8,669 nt of DNA, taken from assembly GCA_017521345.1 (NCBI GenBank), contig JAFXCU010000038.1:1-8669 (forward strand). Direction: 5' to 3'. Shown here in pieces: positions 1 to 5,388 of this stretch (position 1 is the first letter of the stretch; each line of letters begins with the position of its first letter). The notes under the pieces were generated by a model. That model did no database searches, was not told the DNA's origin, and saw only the letters and a list, made by a program, of their open reading frames with translations. Both the position numbers and the translations under genes were made by a program. This DNA comes from Ruminiclostridium sp. Its GTDB lineage: Bacteria > Bacillota_A > Clostridia > Oscillospirales > Oscillospiraceae.

Positions 1-156
1 AACTTTTGGGCAAGAGGGTACTTTGTGGATACCGTGGGCAAAAACGAGAGGATGATAGCCGATTATATCAAGAATCAACTTGAAGAAGACTATGCAAGGG
101 ACCAGATATCGCTAAAAGAGTTCACAGACCCGTTTACGGGTGTACGAACTAAGTAA
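1..156 (+). CDS. tnpA: IS200/IS605-family transposase TnpA, C-terminal fragment (5' end outside window)
   Basis: The open frame from base 1 to the TAA at 154-156 encodes 51 residues, with FWARGYFVDTVGKNERM followed by a helix around DYIKNQLEED and the ending EFTDPFTG. I recognise this as the C-terminus of a Y1 (HUH) transposase of the IS200 type, which moves single-stranded DNA by a peel-and-paste mechanism. The Tyr at codon 22 (bases 64-66) followed four residues later by Gln matches the catalytic Tyr and metal-binding Gln spacing of IS608 TnpA (Y127/Q131), so the active site helix looks intact. The HUH motif would lie upstream of the window. No tnpB-like accessory gene follows it. Confidence 0.82.
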   Translation, partial: NFWARGYFVDTVGKNERMIADYIKNQLEEDYARDQISLKEFTDPFTGVRTK

Positions 157-299
157 GGCAAAAAGACAGACAGCCACTTGTAGTGGCTGCCTGTAATTGT
201 GATGCGATGGCAAACCCTCGGACCCCTTAGAGGGGTCAGCATGAGTTGACCCTTCTAGGGTCTGAGCAAACCACTAGTTTACTAGTGGTTATGATTCAA
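1..299 (+). mobile_element. Right part of an IS200/IS605-type insertion sequence
   Basis: The element enters from the left edge; only the 3' end of its transposase gene and its right end are present. After the transposase stop there are four hairpins and no T-run typical of a terminator: 166-194 (CAGCCAC/GTGGCTG core), 221-237 (GACCCCT/AGGGGTC), 248-262 (GACCCT/AGGGTC) and 269-290 (AACCACTAG, loop TTTA, CTAGTGGTT). The last hairpin lies 5 bases before TCAA (296-299). That is the arrangement of an IS200/IS605 right end, where TnpA recognises a subterminal hairpin in single-stranded DNA and cuts a few bases beyond it; IS608 also ends in TCAA. The exact end at 299 is inferred. The left end is outside the window, so whether the element is intact is unknown. 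Confidence 0.72.
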
Positions 300-1090
300 A
301 ATTCAATGTCGTAGACCGGTCCCAGATCCACCTTGCCTCCAATGGTGATCCGCTGGAGCTTGCCGTTTTGGACGGCTGCGGTGGTGGAGATCACTCCGCC
401 GGGCTGACGGATGTCCAGCTTGTGAAGGCCGTCCTTCCGGGCGTTCAGGGCACTCCAGGCGGCCACAGCGGTGCTTCCCGAGGCACAGCTGCGCTCATAG
501 TACAGGGAGTCCGTGTCCCGGACGTAGACGGCGGGGACCATGGCCTTTTTCCGGAACTGCCAGAACATGATGCCGGCGGCAGGGGAGGCGTAGGTCTCGG
601 TGAGGTTCCGCAGGGCTTGGCGGACGATCTCCTCCGGGGGCTGGGTCTCCACCTGGGAAATGGCGTGGAGGATACCCGGGATGCGCACGGCCTTGGCGGG
701 ATGCCCGAAGAGCTCACAGGGGAGGATCTCTTTGGGTAAAGGCATCTCTGCCGTCACCTGACCGGTGAGGGGGTTTACCTGGACGGACAGGGGGGTGTCA
801 CACCCGCTGATCTCCACGGGGAAGGTTCGGGACCGGCGGAAGCCCTGGCTGGCGGCGTAGTACAGACCGGCGGATCGAAGGGCGTTGCCGCAGAACTCGC
901 CTCCCATCATCTCCAGGCGGATGGCTCCGTCCTGCTGGGGCGGCACCAGGAAGCCCACCTGCTCAGCGTCCAGCTCCGGGATGGCCAGGAGCTTGGCGGC
1001 GATGGTCTGGTAGTCCTCTCTGGGGACGGGGGTCATCACCAGCAGGGTGATGTTCCCGGCTGGGTCGATGCGCTGGAAGGTCAGTTTCAT
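296..1090 (-). CDS. DapF-fold, PLP-independent amino acid racemase/epimerase (histidine racemase CntK-like)
   Basis: This 264-residue protein has the two-half layout of the diaminopimelate epimerase/PhzF fold. FQRIDPAGN at 5-13 is the first-strand motif. MMGGEFCGNALRSAG carries the first candidate catalytic Cys at 67, and ERSCASGSTAVAAW the second at 202. Family members use these two cysteines as paired acid and base to invert a C-alpha without pyridoxal phosphate. The loop SCASGS differs from the ACGTG of true DapF and, with GGEFCGNA, is closer to what I recall of the staphylococcal histidine racemase CntK. The substrate is therefore uncertain and lysine biosynthesis is not assumed. No opine or metallophore genes lie beside it. 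The start is backed by AGGGGTG about 10 bases upstream. The stop codon overlaps the presumed end of the adjacent IS, so the C-terminus may be slightly altered. Confidence 0.8.
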   Translation of the reverse strand: MKLTFQRIDPAGNITLLVMTPVPREDYQTIAAKLLAIPELDAEQVGFLVPPQQDGAIRLEMMGGEFCGNALRSAGLYYAASQGFRRSRTFPVEISGCDTPLSVQVNPLTGQVTAEMPLPKEILPCELFGHPAKAVRIPGILHAISQVETQPPEEIVRQALRNLTETYASPAAGIMFWQFRKKAMVPAVYVRDTDSLYYERSCASGSTAVAAWSALNARKDGLHKLDIRQPGGVISTTAAVQNGKLQRITIGGKVDLGPVYDIEF

Positions 1091-1132
1091 GGTGTGCTCA
1101 CCCCTGGGTCGAAATTTGGAAAATACGCAGAT

Positions 1133-1161
1133 ATTATAGCACGATTCTTTTTCTTGGTAAA
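1133..1161 (-). promoter_or_regulatory. Sigma-A-type promoter for the racemase/epimerase gene
   Basis: On the minus strand TTTACC (-35, 1156-1161) and TATAAT (-10, 1133-1138) are separated by exactly 17 bases. Transcription would start near 1126, giving a leader of about 35 bases. It is back-to-back with the promoter at 1226-1254. Confidence 0.7.
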
Positions 1162-1225
1162 GTCCTAAAGAAGGAAATGCCCAAGAAGTATGACAAGATT
1201 TCTCAGATTCTTTACAAATTGGGTG

Positions 1226-1254
1226 TTTTCACCTTGGTCGAGATATGATATAAT
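1226..1254 (+). promoter_or_regulatory. Sigma-A-type promoter (extended -10) for the Ig-like membrane protein gene
   Basis: TTTTCA (1226-1231), a 17-base spacer and TATAAT (1249-1254) are visible, with TG at 1246-1247 giving an extended -10. Transcription would start near 1261, leaving a leader of about 64 bases that contains the hairpin at 1293-1309. Confidence 0.7.
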
Positions 1255-1292
1255 ACTTTGAACTATGTAAAAAAGAAAGAACCCGATGACTT

Positions 1293-1309
1293 CCCCTGGC
1301 AGCCAGGGG
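1293..1309 (+). promoter_or_regulatory. Leader hairpin immediately 5' of the ribosome binding site
   Basis: CCCCTGG (1293-1299), loop CAG, CCAGGGG (1303-1309) form a perfect 7-bp GC-rich stem. It ends two bases before the AGGAGG at 1312-1317. It has no T-run and is not a terminator. It could block or protect the ribosome binding site or stabilise the mRNA 5' end; which of these applies cannot be told from sequence. Confidence 0.55.
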
Positions 1310-1324
1310 GCAGGAGGTATGACT

Positions 1325-2542
1325 ATGAGATACGACGATTACGATGATTACAGCCGGTCCTCCCGGAACCGCTCCGACCGCAGCAGCGGCCGCTCTTCCC
1401 GGGACTATGACCGCAGTTACAGAGAGTATGACCGGAGCTACAGCAGCCGGGACTATGACCGGGAGTATGGCAGCAGCCGCTCTTCCCGGGACTACGACCG
1501 GAGCTACAGCAGTTCCCGCCGGAGTTCCTACGACGATTTCTCCGATTGGGAGCGCACTGCCCCCAACTGGGATGACCGCAGCTCTTCCAGGAGCCGCTCC
1601 TCTGGCAGCAGCCGGGGCTCTTCCTCCCGCTCCAGCCGGGACTATGACCGTTATGACGACCGCTATGACCGTCCCCGCAGCAGCGGCGGCAGCCGGAATG
1701 GCAGCCGTCCCTCCGGCGGCTCCCGGAACGGGACCCGTCCCAGCGGCCAGAAGAAGGGGCAGAAGAAGCGCAAGAAGAACAGCTTCCCCATCGTGCCTGT
1801 GGTCCTGAGCCTGGTGCTCATCGTCCTGGCAGTCCTCATCATCAAGTCCTTTGTGGGCGGCGGCGGTTCTGACTACGCCCTGTCCATCTCCTCCAAGACC
1901 ATTGTGGTGGACGAGACTGCCACCGCTACCGTTACCGGCCTGTCCGCTACAGAGACCTACGACATCCAGTGGAGCAGCAGCGACAACGGCGTCATCTCTG
2001 TGGACGGCAACGGCGAGACCTGCACCCTGCTGGCCAAGAGCAACGGCAGCGTGACCATCACTGCCACCGTCAACGGCGAGACTGTGGAGGACACCGTCAT
2101 GGTGGTGGATGTGGCCCCCGGCGTGAAGGACATCAAGTTCGGTCAGGAGACCGTGGAGATCATCTCCGGCCAGACATACACCGTGGATGCCACCGTCATC
2201 ATGGAGTCTGAGGACATGACCCCCGCTAAGCTCTCCTGGAGCAGCAAGGATAACTCCATTGCCCGGGTCAGCGACGACGGAGTCATCGAGGCCCGTGAGG
2301 TGGGCACTACTACCATCAAGGCAACCGCTGGTGAGCAGACGGCAGAGATCGTTGTCACTGTGGTCCCCAACCCCGACAGCGACACCCACGACGAGAGTCA
2401 GTCCACCGGCACTGAGCCCGAGGAGGGTGCAACTCCGCCTGAGGGTGAGGGCACTGCCACCGGAGGCCAGGATGCCGCAACCGGCACGGAGGAGAACACC
2501 GACGCCCCCGCTGAGGGCGAAGGCGAGACCACCACTGAGTAA
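1325..2542 (+). CDS. Single-pass membrane protein with disordered R/S/Y/D-repeat cytoplasmic region and two BIG2 Ig-like domains
   Basis: 405 residues. Residues 1-140 are low complexity, built from Arg, Ser, Tyr and Asp with repeated SSRDYDRSY-like units (DYDR at 27, 43, 56 and 106, EYDR at 34), then SGGSRNGSRP repeats. A basic stretch (QKKGQKKRKK, 142-151) precedes one hydrophobic segment at about 154-173. This predicts an N-terminus inside and the rest outside. Residues 184-262 and 265-347 read as two BIG2-type domains (each with a W-S-S-x-D/N core and a V-x-x-x-G-x-x-x-A/T-like second half). Residues 350-405 form an acidic Thr/Gly/Glu/Pro tail without an LPxTG anchor. I chose ATG 1325 because AGGAGG at 1312-1317 is 7 bases upstream; the in-frame ATGs at 1286 and 1319 lack a usable site. 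The function is unknown; surface adhesion or envelope structure is a guess from BIG2 domains. Confidence 0.85.
   Translation: MRYDDYDDYSRSSRNRSDRSSGRSSRDYDRSYREYDRSYSSRDYDREYGSSRSSRDYDRSYSSSRRSSYDDFSDWERTAPNWDDRSSSRSRSSGSSRGSSSRSSRDYDRYDDRYDRPRSSGGSRNGSRPSGGSRNGTRPSGQKKGQKKRKKNSFPIVPVVLSLVLIVLAVLIIKSFVGGGGSDYALSISSKTIVVDETATATVTGLSATETYDIQWSSSDNGVISVDGNGETCTLLAKSNGSVTITATVNGETVEDTVMVVDVAPGVKDIKFGQETVEIISGQTYTVDATVIMESEDMTPAKLSWSSKDNSIARVSDDGVIEAREVGTTTIKATAGEQTAEIVVTVVPNPDSDTHDESQSTGTEPEEGATPPEGEGTATGGQDAATGTEENTDAPAEGEGETTTE
1391..1650 (+). repeat. Imperfect coding repeats (DYDR units) in the disordered N-terminal region
   Basis: A 23-base unit containing CCGGGACTAYGACCG occurs at 1391-1413 and 1478-1500 (22 of 23 bases equal), with a more diverged copy at 1628-1650. 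A partial copy lies near 1447-1461. The units are in frame and encode SSRDYDR, so the low-complexity protein region probably grew by local duplication. Confidence 0.7.
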
Positions 2543-2545
2543 TGC

Positions 2546-2590
2546 AAACGCACGGACAGAACCGACTCTGTCCGTGCGTTTTCTGTTGTT
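2546..2590 (+). terminator. Rho-independent terminator of the Ig-like protein gene
   Basis: AAACGCACGGACAGA (2546-2560), loop ACCGAC, TCTGTCCGTGCGTTT (2567-2581) form a 15-bp perfect stem followed by a T-rich stretch. It begins four bases after the stop codon. Confidence 0.9.
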
Positions 2591-2652
2591 CCAGTGACCA
2601 CTATGGAAACCGGATGGATAAATACTCGGAATAATGGATATTCAACCGAAAG

Positions 2653-2680
2653 AAAACGGCTGCCGACGGCAGCCGTTTTT
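2653..2680. terminator. Bidirectional rho-independent terminator between convergent genes
   Basis: AAAACGGCTGCC (2653-2664), loop GAC, GGCAGCCGTTTT (2668-2679) has T-runs on both strands. It lies 11 bases past the stop codon of the leftward regulator gene and serves as its terminator. For the rightward gene it is a second barrier behind 2546-2590. The bases between the two hairpins hold no gene that I can see. Confidence 0.88.
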
Positions 2681-2690
2681 GTGTGTTTGT

Positions 2691-3077
2691 TCAGGACTGG
2701 AACCAGCCGCTGTGGGGGTTGAGCAGGTCGAAGGCCACGATGCCGATGAGGACCACTGTCAGCACACAGCAGCAGGTAAAGAGGCGGACCATCCACTTGT
2801 TCTTGTCTGCAATGATACCCTCATAGAGCTGGATGATCTCCTTGCTGGCCGACTTCTTGTCAGAGGGACCGGGCTCTTCTTTGATGCCCACCAGCTCATC
2901 CAGGGAGCCGTCCATGGCCATGACCATGTCGCAGACTGCCTGGAAGCTGGGGTTATCGGTCTGGCCGGAGAGGATCCGGTTCACCGTGCCGATGGGGACC
3001 CCGGACAGGTCGGAGAGCTGCTGGTTGGTCAGGTGTCTTTTCTCTTTTAAAAGCTTCAGTTGGTTAGAAATCGCCAT
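2691..3077 (-). CDS. Membrane-anchored XRE (Cro/CI-type) helix-turn-helix regulator
   Basis: 128 residues. Residues 6-63 form a typical HTH_3 domain: LKLLKEKRHLTNQQLSDLSG, then VPIGTVNRILSGQTDNP as recognition helix and wing, then the LDEL segment. A polar linker (66-95) follows, then one hydrophobic segment at about 97-118 containing CCC at 102-104, and a short tail. This predicts a cytoplasmic DNA-binding domain tethered to the membrane. The start has AAGGGTG about 6 bases upstream; the same frame is open much farther upstream but without a ribosome site or sensible protein. Its promoter overlaps a putative Spo0A box (3120-3126) and it is divergent from the gene at 3348. The targets are unknown. 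Confidence 0.88.
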   Translation of the reverse strand: MAISNQLKLLKEKRHLTNQQLSDLSGVPIGTVNRILSGQTDNPSFQAVCDMVMAMDGSLDELVGIKEEPGPSDKKSASKEIIQLYEGIIADKNKWMVRLFTCCCVLTVVLIGIVAFDLLNPHSGWFQS

Positions 3078-3097
3078 TTTATCACCCTTGAGTACGT

Positions 3098-3126
3098 ATT
3101 TTATCAGAAATGGAGGCCATTCGACA
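3098..3126 (-). promoter_or_regulatory. Probable promoter of the membrane-anchored regulator, -35 overlapped by a 0A box
   Basis: On the minus strand TAAAAT (3098-3103) is a good -10. Seventeen bases upstream the -35 position holds TGTCGA (3121-3126), a poor -35 but part of a perfect 0A box TGTCGAA (3120-3126). Weak -35 elements overlapped by 0A boxes are typical of promoters where phosphorylated Spo0A recruits sigma-A polymerase. Confidence 0.5.
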
Positions 3127-3165
3127 CACCTGTGAAGATATGACATTGACGTTTCCTGTCGAATG
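3118..3165. promoter_or_regulatory. Inverted pair of perfect 0A boxes (putative Spo0A binding sites)
   Basis: CATTCGACA (3118-3126) and TGTCGAATG (3157-3165) are a perfect 9-bp inverted repeat. Each arm contains TGTCGAA, the Spo0A consensus box (TGNCGAA), in opposite orientation. The separation is too long for a stable short hairpin, which fits protein sites better than RNA structure. They lie between the divergent genes at 2691-3077 and 3348-3629, some 600 bases upstream of spoIIGA. The rest of 3166-3340 shows no gene and no convincing promoter for the rightward gene; TATACC at 3291-3296 is the only candidate -10, without a good -35. Confidence 0.55.
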
Positions 3166-3347
3166 GGATAGGATAACCACAGATAAGAAAAAGGTTTGGG
3201 TTGTCGCCTGAAAAATACCGGAAAGGGCCCAAAGGGCTGCAGATGGTAAGGTTTTCGGCGGAAATGACGGAATTTTCCAGTCAAGGACAGTATACCATCC
3301 TTTTTCCCGTGCGTAAAGCACAAAATGCTGAAAGGAGGAAGTATTTC

Positions 3348-3629
3348 ATGACGGAGTATAGACTGGTAAAGGAAGAGCGGATGCAGGCATCGCCCCAGGC
3401 TGTTCGTTATCAGGTCCTTACCTCCCATCAGGAGATGGACGGGGTGGACTACCTGACCTATGGCATCCAGTGCCTGGGTAACTGGTCCGGCAGCTGGGTC
3501 CAGATGGACGCTGTGGAGGACCTTTCCTTCCAGCGGAATCGTGTGGCCCGCCTGACCGAACTGTTCAACCGTCGGCAGCTGTCTCCGGTCCACTTCCGGG
3601 ACGCTGTGTTGGATTGCGTGAATGCATAA
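3348..3629 (+). CDS. Small DUF6514-like protein upstream of spoIIG
   Basis: 93 residues starting at ATG 3348, with a strong AAAGGAGG at 3331-3338, nine bases away; the frame is open upstream but without another site. The opening MTEYRLVKEERMQ, the middle DYLTYGIQ and the ending NRRQLSPVHFRDAVLDCV match my memory of DUF6514, a family of short clostridial proteins of unknown function. There is no signal peptide, membrane segment or cysteine cluster, so it is probably a small cytosolic protein. It has its own terminator before spoIIGA and so is a separate transcript. Its placement between 0A boxes and the spoIIG operon suggests, without proving, a link to sporulation. Confidence 0.8.
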   Translation: MTEYRLVKEERMQASPQAVRYQVLTSHQEMDGVDYLTYGIQCLGNWSGSWVQMDAVEDLSFQRNRVARLTELFNRRQLSPVHFRDAVLDCVNA

Positions 3630-3660
3630 TCTATGCATGTCTATAAATGTGTGTGTGAAG

Positions 3661-3700
3661 CAGAAAAGGATCCACCTATGGTGGGTCCTTTTCTGTTTTT
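3661..3700 (+). terminator. Rho-independent terminator after the DUF6514-like gene
   Basis: CAGAAAAGGATCCACC (3661-3676), loop TAT, GGTGGGTCCTTTTCTG (3680-3695) is a 16-bp stem with one T-G pair, followed by five Ts. It separates this gene from spoIIGA. Confidence 0.92.
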
Positions 3701-3712
3701 CACCTCCCGCTT

Positions 3713-3745
3713 CTGACCTTTTTTGATGGGGACCCGTCCTATAAT
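3713..3745 (+). promoter_or_regulatory. Probable spoIIG operon promoter with a long spacer
   Basis: A perfect TATAAT at 3740-3745 lies 29 bases before the spoIIGA start. At the normal 17-bp distance there is no -35. The nearest match, CTGACC (3713-3718), leaves a 21-bp spacer. The B. subtilis spoIIG promoter is known for a 22-bp spacer bridged by Spo0A. I find no TGNCGAA box between 3600 and 3775, so activation here may use diverged sites. Confidence 0.55.
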
Positions 3746-3774
3746 AGGGGGGAACCAACGGGGGAGGGGAAACC

Positions 3775-4632
3775 ATGACGGTGATCTATGCAGACAGCTT
3801 TTTTCTCCTGAACTTCGGGGTGAACTATCTGCTCCTGGCCTGTGCTGGAAAGCTGGACGGCAGTCCGTCCCACCGGGGCCGGTGCGCCCTGGGGGCGGCT
3901 TTGGGTGCAGGGTATGCCCTGATGACCCTCCTGCCGGGCTGGGCCTTTCTGGAGCATCCTGCCTGCAAGGCTGGGGCCGCTGTGGGGATGCTCCTGGTCG
4001 TGTACGGCCGTTCAGAACGGCTGCTGCGGGTGGGCGCCCTTTTTCTGGTCCTCTCCTGCGCCTTCGGAGGAGGTCTGCTCCTGCTGACCAGGATGGACAG
4101 CACGGGAGGACCCAGTCTGGGGATCCTGGGTCCCTCCCTGGGGATGCGGGGCATCCTGATCGCCGCCGCCCTGTGCTACGGCGGCCTCTCTCTTCTTCTG
4201 GGAGGACAGTTCAGCCATCGGGGCCCCAAGGGGGAGCTCACCTGGCTGACCCTCACCCACCGGGAGAGGACCGTCCGGCTTCTGGCCCTCCGGGACACGG
4301 GAAACACCCTGCGGGACCCCATCACCGGCCGTCCTGTGGTGGTGGCAGAGGGGAAGAAGGTGGGGGTGCTGGTGCCGGAACTGTCCGGCCTGGATCCGTC
4401 TGCCCTGTCAGACCCGGTGGCCCTGATGGGCCGCCTGGAGGGGGCGGAGGGTCTGCGTCTCCAGCTGCTGCCCTATCGGGCGGTGGGGGTGGAGCGGGGT
4501 CTCCTGCTGGCTCTGCGGCTGGACCGGGCAGAGGTTGGGGGGCAGGTCTGGCGAAACTGCCTGACGGCCCTGTCCCCCACGCCGGTCTCCGACGGAGGAA
4601 ACTACAGCGCCCTCATTGGGGGAGAGGACTGA
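3775..4632 (+). CDS. spoIIGA: SpoIIGA, membrane aspartic protease that processes pro-sigma-E
   Basis: 285 residues against about 309 in B. subtilis. The N-terminal half is hydrophobic with about five membrane segments (roughly 5-24, 36-53, 63-77, 84-104, 122-144), beginning with the characteristic [19 protein letters not shown]. The cytoplasmic C-terminal half contains [16 protein letters not shown], whose Asp 174 in the DTG motif corresponds to the catalytic aspartate, and the later conserved LPYRAVG at 232-238. SpoIIGA sits in the sporulation septum and, on signalling from the forespore (SpoIIR in B. subtilis), removes the pro-sequence of sigma-E. ATG 3775 follows a G-rich ribosome site (GGGGGAGGGG, 3760-3769). 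sigE starts 16 bases after the stop, the usual operon order. A longer overlapping frame (3723-4652) gives no sensible protein. Confidence 0.95.
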   Translation: MTVIYADSFFLLNFGVNYLLLACAGKLDGSPSHRGRCALGAALGAGYALMTLLPGWAFLEHPACKAGAAVGMLLVVYGRSERLLRVGALFLVLSCAFGGGLLLLTRMDSTGGPSLGILGPSLGMRGILIAAALCYGGLSLLLGGQFSHRGPKGELTWLTLTHRERTVRLLALRDTGNTLRDPITGRPVVVAEGKKVGVLVPELSGLDPSALSDPVALMGRLEGAEGLRLQLLPYRAVGVERGLLLALRLDRAEVGGQVWRNCLTALSPTPVSDGGNYSALIGGED

Positions 4633-4648
4633 AAAGGAGGATGAAAGG

Positions 4649-5377
4649 GTGAAGGGTTGGAATATGTGGTGGTGGGCCCTAAGGCTCCGGTTGGCCCGCT
4701 GGGGTCTATGGCGGCCGGGAAAGGTCATGTACATCGGGGGGAGTGACGTGCTCCCTGCCCCTCTCAGCCGGGAGGAGGAGGGGCTCTGCATCGCCCGGCT
4801 GGCCGCCGGGGAGGAGGGGGCCGCCAACCGGCTCATCGAGCACAATCTGCGGCTGGTGGTGTACATTGCCCGCCGGTTTGAAAACACGGGGGTTGGCATC
4901 GAGGATCTGATCTCCATTGGGACCATCGGCCTCATCAAGGCGGTGGGGACCTACAACCCCGCCAAGAACATCAAGCTGGCCACCTATGCCTCCCGGTGCA
5001 TCGAGAATGAGATCCTCATGCACCTGCGGAAGACGGCCAATCAGAAGAGCGAGATCCCCTTTGACGAGCCCCTCAGCACCGACTGGAACGGCAACGAGCT
5101 TCTCCTGTCGGACATCCTGGGGACAGAGAGCGACCTGGTGATGAAGCCCATGGAGGAGGACGCCGACCGGCAGCTCCTGGCCGATGCCCTGGAAAAACTC
5201 AGTGAGCGGGAGCGGGAGATCATCACCCTCCGGTTCGGCCTGGGGGGCCGCCGGGAACACACCCAGAAGGAGGTGGCCGAGCGAATGGGGATCTCCCAGT
5301 CCTACATCTCCCGGCTGGAAAAGCGGATCATCGCCCGTCTCAAGCGGGAGATACTAAAGGTGACAGAGGTCATATAA
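4649..5377 (+). CDS. sigE: RNA polymerase sporulation sigma factor SigE (pro-form)
   Basis: 242 residues. Region 2 includes [20 protein letters not shown], then [16 protein letters not shown] (84-99) and [19 protein letters not shown], the core-binding and -10 recognition parts. Region 4 (about 178-235) carries [15 protein letters not shown] and a helix-turn-helix at [21 protein letters not shown] place the start at GTG 4649, eight bases after AAAGGAGG (4633-4640). The pro-sequence then has 27 residues before YIGGSD, the same length as in B. subtilis, where SpoIIGA cuts at the equivalent position. A TTG at 4616 in the same frame overlaps spoIIGA and lacks a ribosome site; ATG 4664 is the other option but shortens the pro-sequence. 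SigE directs early mother-cell transcription. The sigG gene that follows sigE in many relatives is not here. Confidence 0.96.
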   Translation: MKGWNMWWWALRLRLARWGLWRPGKVMYIGGSDVLPAPLSREEEGLCIARLAAGEEGAANRLIEHNLRLVVYIARRFENTGVGIEDLISIGTIGLIKAVGTYNPAKNIKLATYASRCIENEILMHLRKTANQKSEIPFDEPLSTDWNGNELLLSDILGTESDLVMKPMEEDADRQLLADALEKLSEREREIITLRFGLGGRREHTQKEVAERMGISQSYISRLEKRIIARLKREILKVTEVI

Positions 5378-5388
5378 AATCGGCAGGA

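Noticed and set aside
157..299. CRISPR-like or guide-RNA reading of the repeated hairpins after tnpA
   Set aside because: The hairpins are not equal repeats with spacers, and no tnpB or cas gene is present; an IS200/IS605 right end explains the position.
368..739. Plus-strand 123-codon frame within the racemase gene
   Set aside because: Shadow of the minus-strand coding sequence, Gly/Val/Leu-rich with no ribosome site; the minus frame has conserved catalytic motifs.
1229..2389. Long minus-strand open frame (386 codons) opposite the Ig-like protein gene
   Set aside because: It is a composition effect: Ser, Arg, Asp and Tyr codons on the plus strand read as Ala, Val, Gly and His repeats on the other. 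It has no ribosome site and crosses the promoter, while the plus frame has recognisable domains.
3078..3776. Upstream extension of the membrane-anchored XRE gene to a 361-residue protein
   Set aside because: The extension runs antisense through the DUF6514-like gene and its terminator, makes no sensible protein and has no start signals; ATG 3077 has a good ribosome site directly before the HTH domain.
4616..4648. TTG start giving SigE 11 more residues
   Set aside because: It lies inside spoIIGA without a ribosome site; GTG 4649 has AAAGGAGG at the right distance and gives the expected pro-sequence length.
3723..4652. Plus-strand 309-codon frame overlapping spoIIGA and longer than it
   Set aside because: Gly/Pro/Arg-rich shadow in another frame, starting inside the promoter region; the SpoIIGA frame has the membrane segments and DTG motif.
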